From NCBI RefSeq assembly GCF_000177535.2, contig NC_015673.1:1116001-1180000 (forward strand): a stretch of DNA of 64,000 bases, read 5' to 3'. Shown here piece by piece: positions 27,944-47,355 of this stretch (the stretch's first letter is position 1; each line of letters starts with the position of its first letter). Position numbers and translations under genes: made by a program. Source of the DNA: Corynebacterium resistens DSM 45100 (GTDB lineage: Bacteria > Actinomycetota > Actinomycetes > Mycobacteriales > Mycobacteriaceae). Below the pieces are notes generated by a model. It saw only the letters and a program-made list of their open reading frames with translations, made no database searches and was not told the DNA's origin.

Positions 27944-30505
27944 ATGCTTATTTCCCAATCTTGGCTCACCCGCATCCTTGGCACCTCAAACCCCGGTTGG
28001 TCTGTGACTTCTGAGGAGTTTGACGCCGGCTTCGTCCGCGTAGGTTTTGAAACCGAGGGCTACGAGGCAATTCCGGAAACGACGGGTCCACTGGTCTTCG
28101 GCCGCGTGGAGAAGATCGAAGAGCTCGAGGGCTTCAAGAAGCCAATTCGCTATTGCGATGTCAACGTTGGGGATGCCAACGGGACAGGCGAACTGCAGCA
28201 CATCATCTGTGGTGCGCGGAACTTTGGCGAGGGTGACATCGTTGTGGTGGCGCTGCCAGGTACTGTGTTGCCTGGAAACTTTGAAATCTCGGCCCGTAAG
28301 ACTTATGGCAAGGTTTCCGAGGGCATGATCTGCTCCGCGATGGAGGTCGGGCTCGCACAGGTGCAAAACCCTGGCATCATGACGGTCTCTGAAAAGGAAA
28401 TGCAGGCTCATGGTGCGGGTCTTGGAGACGATGCACGCGAGTTCTTGGGCTTGGAGGATACTGTCTTCGAAGTCAATATCACGCCCGATCGTGGTTATGC
28501 ACTTTCCGCACGCGGTTTGGCCCGCGAGCTGTCATCCAGCTTCGACCTACAGTTCCGTGACCCAGCTAAGGATCCAGCAGCCGCTGCATTGGCCGATGAT
28601 CTGTTTGCCGGCCTGCCGGGTACCCAGGGCGAAGTCCATGAGCTGCACGTTGATGAGGACACGAAGTGCACCAAGTTTGCGCTGCGCAAAGTCACGGGTG
28701 TAGATCCCAACGCTGAATCTCCGATGTGGCTGCAACGCGAGCTGATGCTGTGCGGCCAGCGCCCGGTCAACGTCCCCACCGACGTGACGAATTACGTGAT
28801 GTTCCTGCTGGGCCAGCCCATGCACGCCTTCGATGCGAACCAGGTCAAGGGTGCTTTGCACGTCCGTCGCGCCAAGGCAGGGGAGAAGCTGACCACCCTC
28901 GATGATGTCGAGCGCAAGCTCGATGCTGAGGACGTGGTGATTTGCGATGAAAGTGGTATTCAGTCTTTAGCTGGTGTGATGGGGGGATCCACCTCTGAGA
29001 TCTCGGATACCACTACCGACGTGCTGTTTGAGGCTGCGCACTGGGATCAGATCACCGTGGCGCGTACCTGTCGTCGACATAAGCTGAGCACCGAGGCTTC
29101 CCGTCGCTTCGAACGTGGTACCGATCCAGCGGTGATCGAGGAAGCGCTTGATATGGCCGTGGCATTGCTGCGCAAAATCGCTGGCGGCGAGGTCGTTGAG
29201 GGCATCACGCGTGTTGGCGATGTGCCAGCGATGAAGCCGATCGTCATGCACACTTCCCGCCCGGGCAAGGTTGCCGGCAAGGTGTACCCAGATGGCACCA
29301 CGATTTCGCGTTTGCGTGAAGTGGGTTGTGCAGTGGAGGAAACTGGCGAGCTGGATGCCAATGGTGCCCGGGAGATTACGGTCACGCCACCAACGTGGCG
29401 TCCAGATCTGACGATGGCTGCTGATCTGGTGGAAGAGGTCCTGCGGCTCGAAGGCCTCGAAGACATCCCATCCATCGTGCCGACATCCCCATCCGGACGC
29501 GGCCTGACCCCGCGCCAGCGTATGCGCCGCAATGTTGGCCGTGCCATGGCGTGGTCCGGTTACGCCGAGATCCTGCCGACCCCTTTCATTGCAAATGACG
29601 TTTTCGATGTATGGGAGCTGGAAGAAAACGATCCGCGCCGCCGCACTGTGAAGGTGCAGAATCCGCTGGAGTCCGACTACGCACAGTTGGGAACCACCCT
29701 GTTGCCGTCGATGATTGAATCACTGCGTCGCAACGTCACCCGTGGCCAGCGCGATGTTGCGCTGTATGGTGTGGAACAAACCAGCCAGGAGCGCGAGGGC
29801 TCCAACGGCATTTCTCCGATGCCGGCTGTGACTGCGCGCCCGAGCGATGAGGAGATTCGACAGTTGCTGGATTCCATCCCGCAACAGGATCTGCACGTGG
29901 CCATGATCGCGACCGGTAACCGCCAGCTGCAGGGAACCTGGGGTCAGGCGCTGCCTTTCGAGGCAACCGATGCAGTCGAAGCTGCGCGCATCGTGGGTCG
30001 CGCTGCGGGGGTGGAATTCACGTTCCGCAACGCCGAGTACTTGCCGTGGCACCCCGGCCGCTGCGCTGAGGTTCTCGTTGATGGGGAAGTGGTTGGCCAC
30101 GCTGGCGAGCTGCACCCACAGGTGTGTGAGCGCGCCGAACTGCCACCGCGCACCATCGCCATGGAGATTAACTTGGATGCCCTCCCACTGGAGGAGAAGT
30201 TCCCACGTCCGCTGTTGAGCTCTTACCCGGCAGTGCTTCAGGATGTTGCTGTTGTTGTTGACGCCAACGTGCCATCCACCGATGTTGAAGCCGCGCTTCG
30301 CGATGGTGCCGGAGAGCTGTTGGAAGAGATTCGTCTGTTCGACGTCTACACGTCGGAGGCGCTGGGAGACGGCAAGCGCTCCTTGACGTTCTCGCTGCGG
30401 TTCCGCGCAGCTGACCGCACGCTCACGGAAGAAGAGGCCTCGAAGTCCCGCGAAGCAGCAGTCGAGGAAGCTACGAAGCGCGTGGGTGCGGAACTACGGC
30501 AATAG
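27944..30505 (+). CDS. pheT: Phenylalanine-tRNA ligase beta subunit
   Basis: PheT is the large subunit that holds the editing site and binds tRNA. The 853-residue protein shows a tRNA-binding OB domain (about 45-165, with YCDVNVGDANGTGELQHIIC), the B3/B4 editing domain (about 210-400, TDVTNYVMFLLGQPMHAFD), the B5 domain, the catalytic-like domain (SYPAVLQDVAVVVDANVP region) and the C-terminal anticodon-binding FDX-ACB domain with LFDVYTSEALGDGKRSLTFS. The ATG at 27944 follows AAAGCTGGAG. It is full length and in operon with pheS. Confidence 0.96.
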   Translation: MLISQSWLTRILGTSNPGWSVTSEEFDAGFVRVGFETEGYEAIPETTGPLVFGRVEKIEELEGFKKPIRYCDVNVGDANGTGELQHIICGARNFGEGDIVVVALPGTVLPGNFEISARKTYGKVSEGMICSAMEVGLAQVQNPGIMTVSEKEMQAHGAGLGDDAREFLGLEDTVFEVNITPDRGYALSARGLARELSSSFDLQFRDPAKDPAAAALADDLFAGLPGTQGEVHELHVDEDTKCTKFALRKVTGVDPNAESPMWLQRELMLCGQRPVNVPTDVTNYVMFLLGQPMHAFDANQVKGALHVRRAKAGEKLTTLDDVERKLDAEDVVICDESGIQSLAGVMGGSTSEISDTTTDVLFEAAHWDQITVARTCRRHKLSTEASRRFERGTDPAVIEEALDMAVALLRKIAGGEVVEGITRVGDVPAMKPIVMHTSRPGKVAGKVYPDGTTISRLREVGCAVEETGELDANGAREITVTPPTWRPDLTMAADLVEEVLRLEGLEDIPSIVPTSPSGRGLTPRQRMRRNVGRAMAWSGYAEILPTPFIANDVFDVWELEENDPRRRTVKVQNPLESDYAQLGTTLLPSMIESLRRNVTRGQRDVALYGVEQTSQEREGSNGISPMPAVTARPSDEEIRQLLDSIPQQDLHVAMIATGNRQLQGTWGQALPFEATDAVEAARIVGRAAGVEFTFRNAEYLPWHPGRCAEVLVDGEVVGHAGELHPQVCERAELPPRTIAMEINLDALPLEEKFPRPLLSSYPAVLQDVAVVVDANVPSTDVEAALRDGAGELLEEIRLFDVYTSEALGDGKRSLTFSLRFRAADRTLTEEEASKSREAAVEEATKRVGAELRQ

Positions 30506-30594
30506 AGCAATTTGCCCATGAGGAGATTGTGAACTACTTCACCTCTTAACATTCGTGGTGCACGCCCTGAACTGCACCAACAACTGAATAAAAC

Positions 30595-30646
30595 GCATAA
30601 TTCTGCATAATTTGCATAAAGTCGGTTATTCATGCATAATGACTTC
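30595..30646 (+). promoter_or_regulatory. argC promoter/operator with repeated GCATAA elements
   Basis: GCATAA occurs at 30595, 30605, 30614 and 30634, about one helical turn or a multiple apart. The last is part of ATTCATGCATAAT (30628-30640), an imperfect palindrome like the ArgR box (ATTCA/TGAAT half-sites). TGCATAAT also resembles a -10 element. Because the cluster ends at 30640, I take argC to start at 30647. Confidence 0.6.
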
Positions 30647-31663
30647 ATGTTAAAGATTGCAGCCGCTGGAGCTAGTGGTTACGCGGGAGGCGAAGCTCTC
30701 CGCCTGCTGCTGAACCACCCCGGGTACGGAACCGATTTCATCATCGGTTCCCTGACCGGAGGGTCCAACGCTGGTCGCCGCTTCGGTGAACTAGTTGGCC
30801 ACCTTCCACTGTTGGCGGACCGACGACTGGAGGAAACCACTGCAGATATCCTCAGTCAGAACGATGCTGCCATTCTCGGCCTGCCACACGGAGTATCCGC
30901 TGCTCTCGAACTCCCTGACACTATGAAGGTCGTGGACTGTGGCGCAGATTACCGGTTGCGCAATGCCAACGACTGGGTGCGTTACTACGGTACCGATCAC
31001 GCTGGTACGCGGCCCTACGGTATCCCCGAAATGCCTGGTCACCGCGAGGAAATCACCCGCGCCAATTACGTGGCCGCCCCCGGATGCTTTCCCACCGGTG
31101 CCACCTTGGCAGCCATGCCCGGCATCGTCTCGGGGCTAATGTCCCCGCAAGTCAGCGTGGTATCCATCACCGGTACAAGTGGTGCAGGTAAGAAAGCTGC
31201 CGTCAATCTACTGGGCTCTGAAACCCAGGGAAACCTGCGCGCCTACGGTGTGGGCACCCACCGTCACACCCCGGAAATCAAGCAGAACCTTGAAGAGCTG
31301 CTCACCGATTCCGATGACGTGCACGTAACCTTCACGCCCGTCCTCGCGCCCCTTACCCGCGGCATCCTCACCACGGTCACCGCACCTGCCCGCGGTCGGG
31401 CAGAAGATATTCGCCGTGCGTACGAAGACTTCTGTGCCAACGAGCCCTTCTTGCACCTCCTTCCTGAAGGGCAGCAGCCAGAAACTAAAAACGTGCAGGG
31501 GTCGAACATGACTCACCTGCAAGTCGAGGTAAATGACGGCATGATCGTGGCCACCTCCGCTATTGACAACCTGACCAAGGGCACTGCCGGTGCCGCCGTC
31601 CAATGCCTCAACCTCATGTTGGGGTGGGACGAAACCGCGGGCCTCCCGCAGACGGGAATCTAA
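30647..31663 (+). CDS. argC: N-acetyl-gamma-glutamyl-phosphate reductase
   Basis: ArgC reduces N-acetylglutamyl phosphate to the semialdehyde, third step of arginine synthesis. The 338-residue protein has the NADP-binding motif [17 protein letters not shown], the catalytic Cys in [12 protein letters not shown] and the GTSGAGKKA segment, with HRHTPEI near the His active-site region. An ATG at 30632 is in frame, but it lies inside the operator-like repeats and the usual N-terminus is [11 protein letters not shown], so I use 30647. It is the first gene of argCJBDFR; argJ begins three bases after its stop. Confidence 0.95.
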   Translation: MLKIAAAGASGYAGGEALRLLLNHPGYGTDFIIGSLTGGSNAGRRFGELVGHLPLLADRRLEETTADILSQNDAAILGLPHGVSAALELPDTMKVVDCGADYRLRNANDWVRYYGTDHAGTRPYGIPEMPGHREEITRANYVAAPGCFPTGATLAAMPGIVSGLMSPQVSVVSITGTSGAGKKAAVNLLGSETQGNLRAYGVGTHRHTPEIKQNLEELLTDSDDVHVTFTPVLAPLTRGILTTVTAPARGRAEDIRRAYEDFCANEPFLHLLPEGQQPETKNVQGSNMTHLQVEVNDGMIVATSAIDNLTKGTAGAAVQCLNLMLGWDETAGLPQTGI

Positions 31664-31666
31664 GTT

Positions 31667-32941
31667 ATGAGTTCCACTCCATCCACGCCCGAAGTACACT
31701 CCCATGGCGCAGGCGTGAATGCCCACGCAAAAGCCCTAATCGATCACGGCAGTGCCCCAGACAACACGCGTTCAGAAGCTCCTGTTGGCGTCACCGTCCC
31801 CAAAGGCTTCCGCGTCGCTTCCACCAGGGCAGGCATCAAACCCTCAGGCAATCCGGACATGGCGCTGCTGGTCAATGACGGGCCGGACTTCCATGCGGCC
31901 GCAATGTTCACACGCAACAAAGTGACCGCCTCTCCGGTGCGCTACACCCAGAAACACAATGACGGGCAATTCAAAGCCGTCATAGTCAACGCCGGCAATG
32001 CCAACGCATGCAACGGTGCACAAGGGGATAGTGATGCCGCCCAGATGGCAACCGAGACGGCGGAGGCCTTGGATGTCGAACCAGAAAACATCGCAGTGTG
32101 TTCCACCGGACTCATCGGCGATCTGCTGCCGATGGCGAAGGTCAGCAAAGGCATCACCGACCTCGTAGGCAACCTCTCTGCCGAGGTCGCCGCTGGTCAA
32201 GGCGCTGCCGAGGCCATCATGACCACGGACCTGGTCACCAAACAATCCGTTTACCACGGTGATGGCTGGTCCATCGGCGCCATGGGCAAGGGCGTAGGAA
32301 TGATGGCTCCCTCTTTGGCTACCATGCTGGTTTTCTTGACCACTGACGCCAAACTTTCCAGTGCCACCATTGCCCAACAGGCTTTGGGCGGAGCCACGGC
32401 CACGACCTTCGACTGCATTGACGTGGACGGCTCGACCTCCACGAACGACACGGTAATACTCATGGCAAATGGCGCCTCTGGAGTCACCCCAGATGAGGAA
32501 GAATTCATCGCCGCGATCCACCAGGTGTGCTTAGATATCGCGATGCAGCTGCAAGCTGATGCTGAAGGCGTGACCAAACGCGTAACGATCACCGTGACCG
32601 GGGCCGCCTCTGATGCCGAGGCTAAAGAAGCCGCGCGAGTGGTGGGGAGGGACAACCTGTTCAAGTGTGCCATGTTCGGATCGGATCCGAACTGGGGCCG
32701 CGTGCTAGCCGCCGTAGGTATGGCACCAGTGGACATGGACCCCGGAGCTATCACTGTCAGCTTCAACGGCCAACCGGTGTGCGTGAACTCCACCGGCGCG
32801 CCAGGTGCTCGCGAAGTGGACCTTTCCGGTGCTGATATCGCCGTGCAAATTGACCTCGGTATTGGTGAGGGAACGGCGACGGTGTGGACAACCGACTTGT
32901 CACATTCATACGTGGAGATCAATTCAGCCTATTCGTCCTAA
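31667..32941 (+). CDS. argJ: Bifunctional ornithine acetyltransferase / N-acetylglutamate synthase
   Basis: ArgJ transfers the acetyl group from N-acetylornithine to glutamate and so recycles it. In corynebacteria it may also use acetyl-CoA. The 424-residue proprotein cuts itself into two chains at the conserved ATML site; Thr219 would be the new N-terminal nucleophile. Other family segments are [35 protein letters not shown] and [12 protein letters not shown]. The first 40 residues are more variable than usual. It starts three bases after argC, and argB follows after 60 bases. Confidence 0.95.
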   Translation: MSSTPSTPEVHSHGAGVNAHAKALIDHGSAPDNTRSEAPVGVTVPKGFRVASTRAGIKPSGNPDMALLVNDGPDFHAAAMFTRNKVTASPVRYTQKHNDGQFKAVIVNAGNANACNGAQGDSDAAQMATETAEALDVEPENIAVCSTGLIGDLLPMAKVSKGITDLVGNLSAEVAAGQGAAEAIMTTDLVTKQSVYHGDGWSIGAMGKGVGMMAPSLATMLVFLTTDAKLSSATIAQQALGGATATTFDCIDVDGSTSTNDTVILMANGASGVTPDEEEFIAAIHQVCLDIAMQLQADAEGVTKRVTITVTGAASDAEAKEAARVVGRDNLFKCAMFGSDPNWGRVLAAVGMAPVDMDPGAITVSFNGQPVCVNSTGAPGAREVDLSGADIAVQIDLGIGEGTATVWTTDLSHSYVEINSAYSS

Positions 32942-33001
32942 AGGAATAGCGCCTGTTCAACAGCGTTAACGACGAAACAGCGGGAAGGAAGACGAGCCAA
33001 G

Positions 33002-33909
33002 ATGGCAGAAATTCACAACAGCGTAGATACCACCGGGCTGACCCCGGAACTGCGCAGCCACGTGCTCGCTGAAGCACTGCCGTGGCTATTGCATTTCCGC
33101 GACAAGATCGTGGTGGTCAAATACGGCGGCAACGCCATGATTGATGAGAAACTGAAACGCGCATTCGCTGCCGATATGGTGTTCCTGCGTGCGGTTGGCG
33201 CACGCCCGGTCGTTGTTCACGGCGGAGGCCCACAGATCAATGCGATGCTGGATAAGGTCGGACTACAGGGCGAATTCCGCGGTGGTTTTCGCGTGACTAC
33301 CCCGGAAGTTATGGAGTACGTCCGCATGGTGCTCTTCGGCAAGGTCGGCCGTGAACTCGTGGGGCTCATCAATGAACATGGTCCGTACGCGGTAGGAACC
33401 TCGGGTGAAGATGCTGGGCTATTCACCGCTGTTAAACGCAAACATGTGGTGGATGGGGAAGATGTCGACTTAGGCCGTGTGGGTGCGATTTCGCATGTGG
33501 ATGCCACTAGTTTGCTGGATCTGATTGATGCTGGGCGCATCCCCGTGGTTTCTACCGTAGCCCCCGATGAAAACGGCGAGATTTACAACATCAATGCCGA
33601 TACCGCCGCCGGTGCGTTGGCCGCGGCCCTAGGCGCTGAACGCCTGGTGATGCTCACCAACGTCAAGGGTCTGTACACGGACTGGCCAAACAAGGATTCG
33701 CTCGTCTCCAGCCTTACGCCGGCTGAACTAGCCGAGATTCTTCCTGAACTCGATGCCGGAATGGTTCCGAAGATGGAAGCCTGCCTTGATGCGATGAAGG
33801 GTGGCGTGAAAGCAGCCCACGTTATTGACGGACGAATTGAACACTCGGTGCTCTTGGAGCTGATGACCGAGGGCGGCATTGGAACCATGATTACCAAGGA
33901 GGAGCAGCT

Positions 33910-33913
<4 letters not shown>
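33002..33913 (+). CDS. argB: Acetylglutamate kinase
   Basis: ArgB phosphorylates N-acetylglutamate and is the usual arginine feedback point in this linear/cyclic pathway. The 303-residue amino-acid kinase has VVKYGGNAM for phosphate binding, [10 protein letters not shown], the [14 protein letters not shown] loop, and [17 protein letters not shown]; the N-terminal helix typical of arginine-sensitive enzymes is present. GGAAGG lies upstream of the ATG. Its stop overlaps the start of argD by four bases (ATGA). Confidence 0.96.
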
Positions 33914-36573
<2,660 letters not shown>

Positions 36574-36590
36574 GGCACGCATCGGTAAGT

Positions 36591-36630
36591 TTGACAGCCG
36601 ACTATAGTAGATACGAATATACGAATATTC
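36591..36630 (+). promoter_or_regulatory. argG promoter with ArgR-box-like inverted repeat
   Basis: TTGACA at 36591-36596 is a perfect -35. GAATAT-ACGA-ATATTC at 36615-36630 is a perfect 6-base-arm palindrome resembling the ARG box (A/T-rich, TGAAT/ATTCA-like halves) and overlaps the expected -10. This suggests that argGH has its own ArgR-controlled promoter. Confidence 0.65.
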
Positions 36631-36670
36631 CTGATTGAGAGAAATCTCGAACAACGAAAGGTTGAGACAC

Positions 36671-39371
<2,701 letters not shown>

Positions 39372-39425
39372 TCTGGATGCTTTTAGGGTCAGCCCTGGGC
39401 CACTTCCTACCTCAACCCCCAGCAG

Positions 39426-40628
39426 CTAACCCTTAACCCCTCCGGGCAGGTTGTACAGGGACACTCCGTGTTCGCTGGCAACCTGCCCATACGTATCTAC
39501 AAAGTGCTGGCTACGTACCCCAGACGCGCAGTACACCACCACATCGCTATTCGCGTGGCGTTGCAGTAGATTTTCTACTTTCTCCGACGCCACATCGAGC
39601 CTGCCATCTGGCCCACCTAGTTCACTCATCGCCAGATGTTCGGATTCTCCGGATGAGCCCAAATTGGGCAGGTCCGTCAGCAATTTTTCGTGGTATTCGC
39701 GCACGTCCAGCGCAGTGGCCTTGCCGCTGGAGATCAGCTGCAACAAGGTTTCGCGTGCACTAGTTCCAGTGAGGCCGGCGGCGGGCGCCCGATCGGTAGT
39801 CGCTGTGCTACGTACACCGGTATCCGCCGTGCTACAAGCCCCTGTCGTATAGCGATGATCTATCAGTTCGGCAACCGGCTCGCGGTCCGGATCCGCCACG
39901 ACATTGAAGATACGAGTAGTAGCCGTCAGCGCATCATAGGAAAGCATCCTGCCCAGTAAGGGCTCACCAATGTTCGTGAGAATCTTGATGACCTCCGTGG
40001 CTGCGAGGGATCCCATCACCGCAGTCGTAGCACCGAGAACCCCAGCGGAAGCGCAGTCCGGGATGGAATCCCCGGAGGGCTGTTCCGGGAAGACGTCGCG
40101 CAAGCCCACCTCACCCGTGCGGAAGACCGACAGCTGCCCAGCAAAACGCAACACCGTTGCCCATACGAGCGGAGTGTGGGTGATCTCGGCGGCGTCGGCA
40201 ACTAAGAACTTGGTAGCGAAGTTATCGGAACCGTCCAAGACAACATCGACCCGCGAAAACGCTTCGACAATGTTGTCTGGATTCAGGCGCAGCTGGTGAG
40301 TTTCGATATTCAAGTCAGGCTGCAAGCGGCGTAACTGCTCTGCGACGACATCCACTTTGGGGCGACCGACATCGTCCGCGCTGAAAAGAATCTGGCGCTG
40401 CAAGTTGGTGACATCGACCGTGTCATCGTCATACAACACGATGGTGCCCACTCCCGCCGCAGCCAAAGACTGCATGGCCGGGCAACCAAGGCCCCCGGCG
40501 CCGACGATGAGCACTCTGGCGTCATGCAACTGTTGTTGCTGTTCAGCGCCAAAACCCGGCAGGTTGAGGTGACGGGCGGTGCGTAGCTGCTCCCGCTTCG
40601 GCAGGCTCAGGAAGGGTTGATTCACCAC
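39426..40628 (-). CDS. thiF: ThiF-type adenylyltransferase fused to a rhodanese domain
   Basis: The E1-like domain (about 1-265) should adenylate the C-terminal Gly of ThiS before sulfur transfer. It shows the nucleotide motif VLIVGAGGLGCPAMQSLAAAGV, VTNLQRQILFS and VLDGSDNFATKFLV. A C-terminal rhodanese domain (about 290-400, ALDVREYHEK) ends with the persulfide Cys in VVYCASGVRS. The fused layout matches enzymes that also act on MoaD-like carriers, so moeB-like activity cannot be excluded. GTG starts at 40628 or 40625 are equivalent. The start is three bases after thiG, last in the operon. Confidence 0.9.
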   Translation of the reverse strand: MVNQPFLSLPKREQLRTARHLNLPGFGAEQQQQLHDARVLIVGAGGLGCPAMQSLAAAGVGTIVLYDDDTVDVTNLQRQILFSADDVGRPKVDVVAEQLRRLQPDLNIETHQLRLNPDNIVEAFSRVDVVLDGSDNFATKFLVADAAEITHTPLVWATVLRFAGQLSVFRTGEVGLRDVFPEQPSGDSIPDCASAGVLGATTAVMGSLAATEVIKILTNIGEPLLGRMLSYDALTATTRIFNVVADPDREPVAELIDHRYTTGACSTADTGVRSTATTDRAPAAGLTGTSARETLLQLISSGKATALDVREYHEKLLTDLPNLGSSGESEHLAMSELGGPDGRLDVASEKVENLLQRHANSDVVVYCASGVRSQHFVDTYGQVASEHGVSLYNLPGGVKG

Positions 40629-40631
40629 GAG

Positions 40632-41670
<1,039 letters not shown>

Positions 41671-41674
<4 letters not shown>

Positions 41675-42858
41675 ACTCCTTCATTGTTGAATCTATCGAA
41701 TGCACACGCACTCATATCCACGCCTACTGCTTCCGAGGCGGCTTTCAAAGATTCAGCTGGCCCATTGACCTCGGCCCCGTCGCTCAACCCAAGCACAGCG
41801 CTCACTTTAGCGCCCAACGCTGACAACAAAATCCCATGCCGGAAGTATCCATTGGAAACCACCACATTCGTCCCAACCTTCCCTAGCAGCGGAAGATCGT
41901 CTGGAGTGCCCGGCCGAGCACCCGCGATGGCCTCGAGGAACTCACATTCCTCTAGTCCCGGAACCACACGAATCGCATCCCTTAACAGGGTGTAGACCCC
42001 ATCCGCGCTGGGTTTTTGCCGATTGTCTTCTCGGCTCGTCGCTCCCAGAGCAATCGTGCCATCCGTCCGTGGAATCACGTAGATCGGCCGATCCTCCACG
42101 AATCCCCGAACCACACGATCCACCGGAGCGTGCAGCTGTTCGGGGACCGCCAAACGCACAAGGTCTCCGCGCACTGGTCGCAGCGGCAAGTATGGCGCAT
42201 CTTTTACGTAGTTTCCGCCCAGTCCGTTGCAGAGGTACACACTTTGACCGACGCCCACCGGATCCCCGCCATCGAATACCACTTCAGCACACCCGCCAGA
42301 TTTGTGGACGAGCTTCACAGCCTTGCGCTCAATGAAGGTGACTCCCGCGTTGGCCAGCACATCCATAGTGGCCGCGCAGAACAAACGGGGATTGATTTGA
42401 TGATCGCCGGGGATCTCCACCGCACCCGCGAGCTGTGGTGATAATCCTGGTTCTAGTTGGCGCGCTCGCCGGGTGGGTATGCGGTGGACATCCATACCGT
42501 GACTATTTTGGTGCGCCATCAGCTCCGAAAGGTGCGTGGCATCTGCACGATCGGCGGCGACCACGAGGGTTGAATCCTCCCGGTAGCCGGTGGGCAGATC
42601 GGTGCGTGCCTGCACAAAACTCACCAGCTCCGGCCATAGTTCCGCGGCGCGCACCATCAGCGGATACAGCTGTTCTTGCCCGTACTGCACCTCCGCCACG
42701 GGCGCGAGCATGCCCCCGGCAACCCAAGAAGCTCCACTGATTGGCGAAGGATCCACGATCGCAATTTCACGTGCATCAACACCTGCCCGAAGCAGCTCCA
42801 CGGCTGTCGTGAGACCAATGATCCCTGCACCGATGAGCACATGGGGATACGTCTTCAT
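41671..42858 (-). CDS. thiO: Glycine oxidase ThiO
   Basis: ThiO is an FAD amine oxidase that oxidises glycine to the imine used by ThiG. The 395-residue protein starts with the Rossmann motif HVLIGAGIIGLTTAVELLRAG and has WVAGGMLAPVAEVQ, HQINPRLFC and the C-terminal GYFRHGILLSALGAK segment. An ATG at 42879 overlaps the thiE stop, but AAAGGAGC lies between the two ATGs and fits the start at 42858 (MKTYPHVLIGAG). Cotranscribed with thiE and thiS. Confidence 0.92.
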
Positions 42859-42875
42859 TGACGGCGGCGCTCCTT

Positions 42876-45500
<2,625 letters not shown>

Positions 45501-45691
45501 CAACGCGGATCTCAGCTCGTTGGATACGAGCACCCGTGTTCGGTCTTGCCCCACACCATAGCGAAGGCATTCGTTGTGGGGCGAGAGTTTTTCCCTAATA
45601 GGACAATGCGGGGGTACCTGTTGCGTGAAAGTAGCTGTGCAATCGGTGACCTGAACTGCTGGGGGGGAGGGCGTCGGGCTAAAGTAAAGGC

Positions 45692-45865
45692 ATGATCGAT
45701 CCGAAGCTTCTTGAGATCCTCGCCTGCCCACAAGATAAGCAGCCGCTGGAGGATCATGGTGACTATTTGGTCAACCCACGCTTGGGGGTCGCTTATCCGG
45801 TGCAAGATGATATTCCGGTGCTGCTAGTTGATGAGGCCGTGAAATGGCCACTGGCGAGCGCCTAA
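45692..45865 (+). CDS. Trm112-family small protein (UPF0434)
   Basis: This 57-residue protein reads MIDPKLLEILACPQDKQPLE, then YLVNPRLGVAYPVQDDIPVLL, the Trm112/YcaR signature. Trm112 proteins activate methyltransferases in eukaryotes; the bacterial single-domain form has no settled role. Only one cysteine (ACP) remains, so it does not look like a complete zinc finger. The ribosome binding site is poor: AAGG lies one base from the ATG, with GGGAGGG further upstream. A hairpin follows 12 bases after the stop. In many corynebacteria it lies near tyrS, as here. Confidence 0.85.
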   Translation: MIDPKLLEILACPQDKQPLEDHGDYLVNPRLGVAYPVQDDIPVLLVDEAVKWPLASA

Positions 45866-45876
45866 CTTAGGAATCA

Positions 45877-45930
45877 CGGTGGCCAGAACAGATGGTCTGC
45901 GAAACCGATCTGTTGTTCCTGCCACCGCTT
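45877..45930 (+). terminator. Hairpin after the Trm112-like gene
   Basis: CGGTGGC (45877-45883) pairs with GCCACCG (45921-45927), and AACAGAT pairs with ATCTGTT further in. Only a short T stretch follows (CTTTACTT), so it may be a weak terminator or the tyrS leader. Confidence 0.6.
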
Positions 45931-46005
45931 TACTTGCATTGATTCACTAGAAACTCTTCATAAACTACGAACATTCGAGATTGCACATTTAGAGGTTGTG
46001 TGGCT

Positions 46006-47304
46006 ATGACTGCTGAGAATTCTGTACGGGAAAACCTAATTGATGAGTTAGAGTGGCGCGGATTGGTTGCCCAGTCCACCGAGCTGGAGGCGCTGCGTGA
46101 GCAGCTGGATAAGCCCACCGCGGTGTACGTGGGCTTCGATCCGACGGGGCCTTCGTTGCACGCCGGCCACTTGGTGCCATTGCTCTTGCTGCGTCGGTTC
46201 CAATTGGCTGGTCACAAACCATTTGCGCTGGCCGGTGGTGCGACTGGCATGATCGGTGATCCGCGCGATGTAGGGGAGCGCAGCATGCTCACCGAGGAGC
46301 AGGTCGCCGATAATTTGGAGCGCATTAAGGGGCAGCTGCGGGCATTCCTGCGCTTCGAGGGTGATGCCACTGCGGAGGATGTGCAGGGCGCGAAGCTGGT
46401 GAATAACGCTGAGTGGACCTTGAAGATGTCCGTCATTGATTTCCTGCGTGACTTGGGTAAGAACTTTTCGCTGAACACAATGTTGTCCCGCGATACCGTG
46501 AAGCGTCGTTTGGAAAACGATGGTATTTCCTACACTGAGTTTTCCTACATGCTGCTGCAGGCCAATGACTTTGTTCACCTGCGGCGCGAGCACGATGTGC
46601 GCGTCCAAGCCGGTGGCTCCGATCAGTGGGGCAATATCGTTTCGGGTGTGGACCTGAACCGTCGCCTCGACGGCGAGTCGGTGCACGGGCTGACCGTACC
46701 TCTGGTGACCGATTCGGAGGGCAACAAATTCGGCAAGTCCACCGGTGGTGGCAAGCTGTGGTTGGATCCGGAGATGACCAGCCCGTACAGCTGGTACCAG
46801 TACTTTTTCAACTCTGCTGATGCCGATGTCATTCGCTACCTGCGCTGGTTTACGTTCTTGGGTCGCGAAGAGATTGAGCGCCTTGAGGGCGAGGTCGCTG
46901 AGCGTCCATTCAAGCGCGAGGCACAGCGCGTGCTGGCACAGGAAATGACCAAGCTGGTCCACGGCGAAGAGGCCGTTGCGAAGGTGGAGTTGGCAGCTCA
47001 GGCACTGTTTGGCCGGGCGGAGTTGGCTGATCTCGACGAGAGCACGCTTGCTGCGGCTTTGCAGGAGACCGAGGTTGCCGATGTTTCCGCTGACGCCACG
47101 ATCGTGGATCTGCTGGTTGCCTCTGGGTTGGAATCGTCCAAGGGCGCGGCACGGCGCACGGTCAACGAGGGTGGCGCGTACGTCAACAACGTTCGCATCG
47201 AGGACGTGGAATGGGTGCCGGGTGCGGAAGATATGTTGCACGGCAGCTGGTTGGTCCTGCGAAAGGGCAAGAAGCGCTTCGCGGGAGCGAAGGTACAGCA
47301 CTAG
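46006..47304 (+). CDS. tyrS: Tyrosine-tRNA ligase
   Basis: TyrS charges tRNA-Tyr with tyrosine. The 432-residue class I synthetase has [20 protein letters not shown] with the HxGH site, [28 protein letters not shown] for tyrosine binding, [10 protein letters not shown] as the KMSKS-type loop and a C-terminal S4 domain (about 360-430, [18 protein letters not shown]). The ATG at 46006 has AGAGG ten bases upstream; GTG 46000 is an alternative. The gene tail and stop codon are triplicated in the 3' flank. Its neighbours in M. tuberculosis, the Rv1691-nadK genes, lie here about 13 kb further on, across an ABC transporter and an rRNA operon. Confidence 0.96.
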   Translation: MTAENSVRENLIDELEWRGLVAQSTELEALREQLDKPTAVYVGFDPTGPSLHAGHLVPLLLLRRFQLAGHKPFALAGGATGMIGDPRDVGERSMLTEEQVADNLERIKGQLRAFLRFEGDATAEDVQGAKLVNNAEWTLKMSVIDFLRDLGKNFSLNTMLSRDTVKRRLENDGISYTEFSYMLLQANDFVHLRREHDVRVQAGGSDQWGNIVSGVDLNRRLDGESVHGLTVPLVTDSEGNKFGKSTGGGKLWLDPEMTSPYSWYQYFFNSADADVIRYLRWFTFLGREEIERLEGEVAERPFKREAQRVLAQEMTKLVHGEEAVAKVELAAQALFGRAELADLDESTLAAALQETEVADVSADATIVDLLVASGLESSKGAARRTVNEGGAYVNNVRIEDVEWVPGAEDMLHGSWLVLRKGKKRFAGAKVQH

Positions 47305-47355
47305 CGCGGGAGCGAAGGTACAACACTAGCGCGGGAGCGAAGGTACAGCACTAGC
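47281..47355. repeat. 25-bp tandem triplication of the tyrS 3' end
   Basis: GCGGGAGCGAAGGTACAGCA followed by CTAGC is repeated three times (47281-47305, 47306-47330, 47331-47355). Only one base differs (AACAC in copy two). Each unit includes the last codons and the TAG stop. The third copy pairs with the following GCTGCACCTTCGC to make a hairpin that probably terminates tyrS. Confidence 0.95.
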
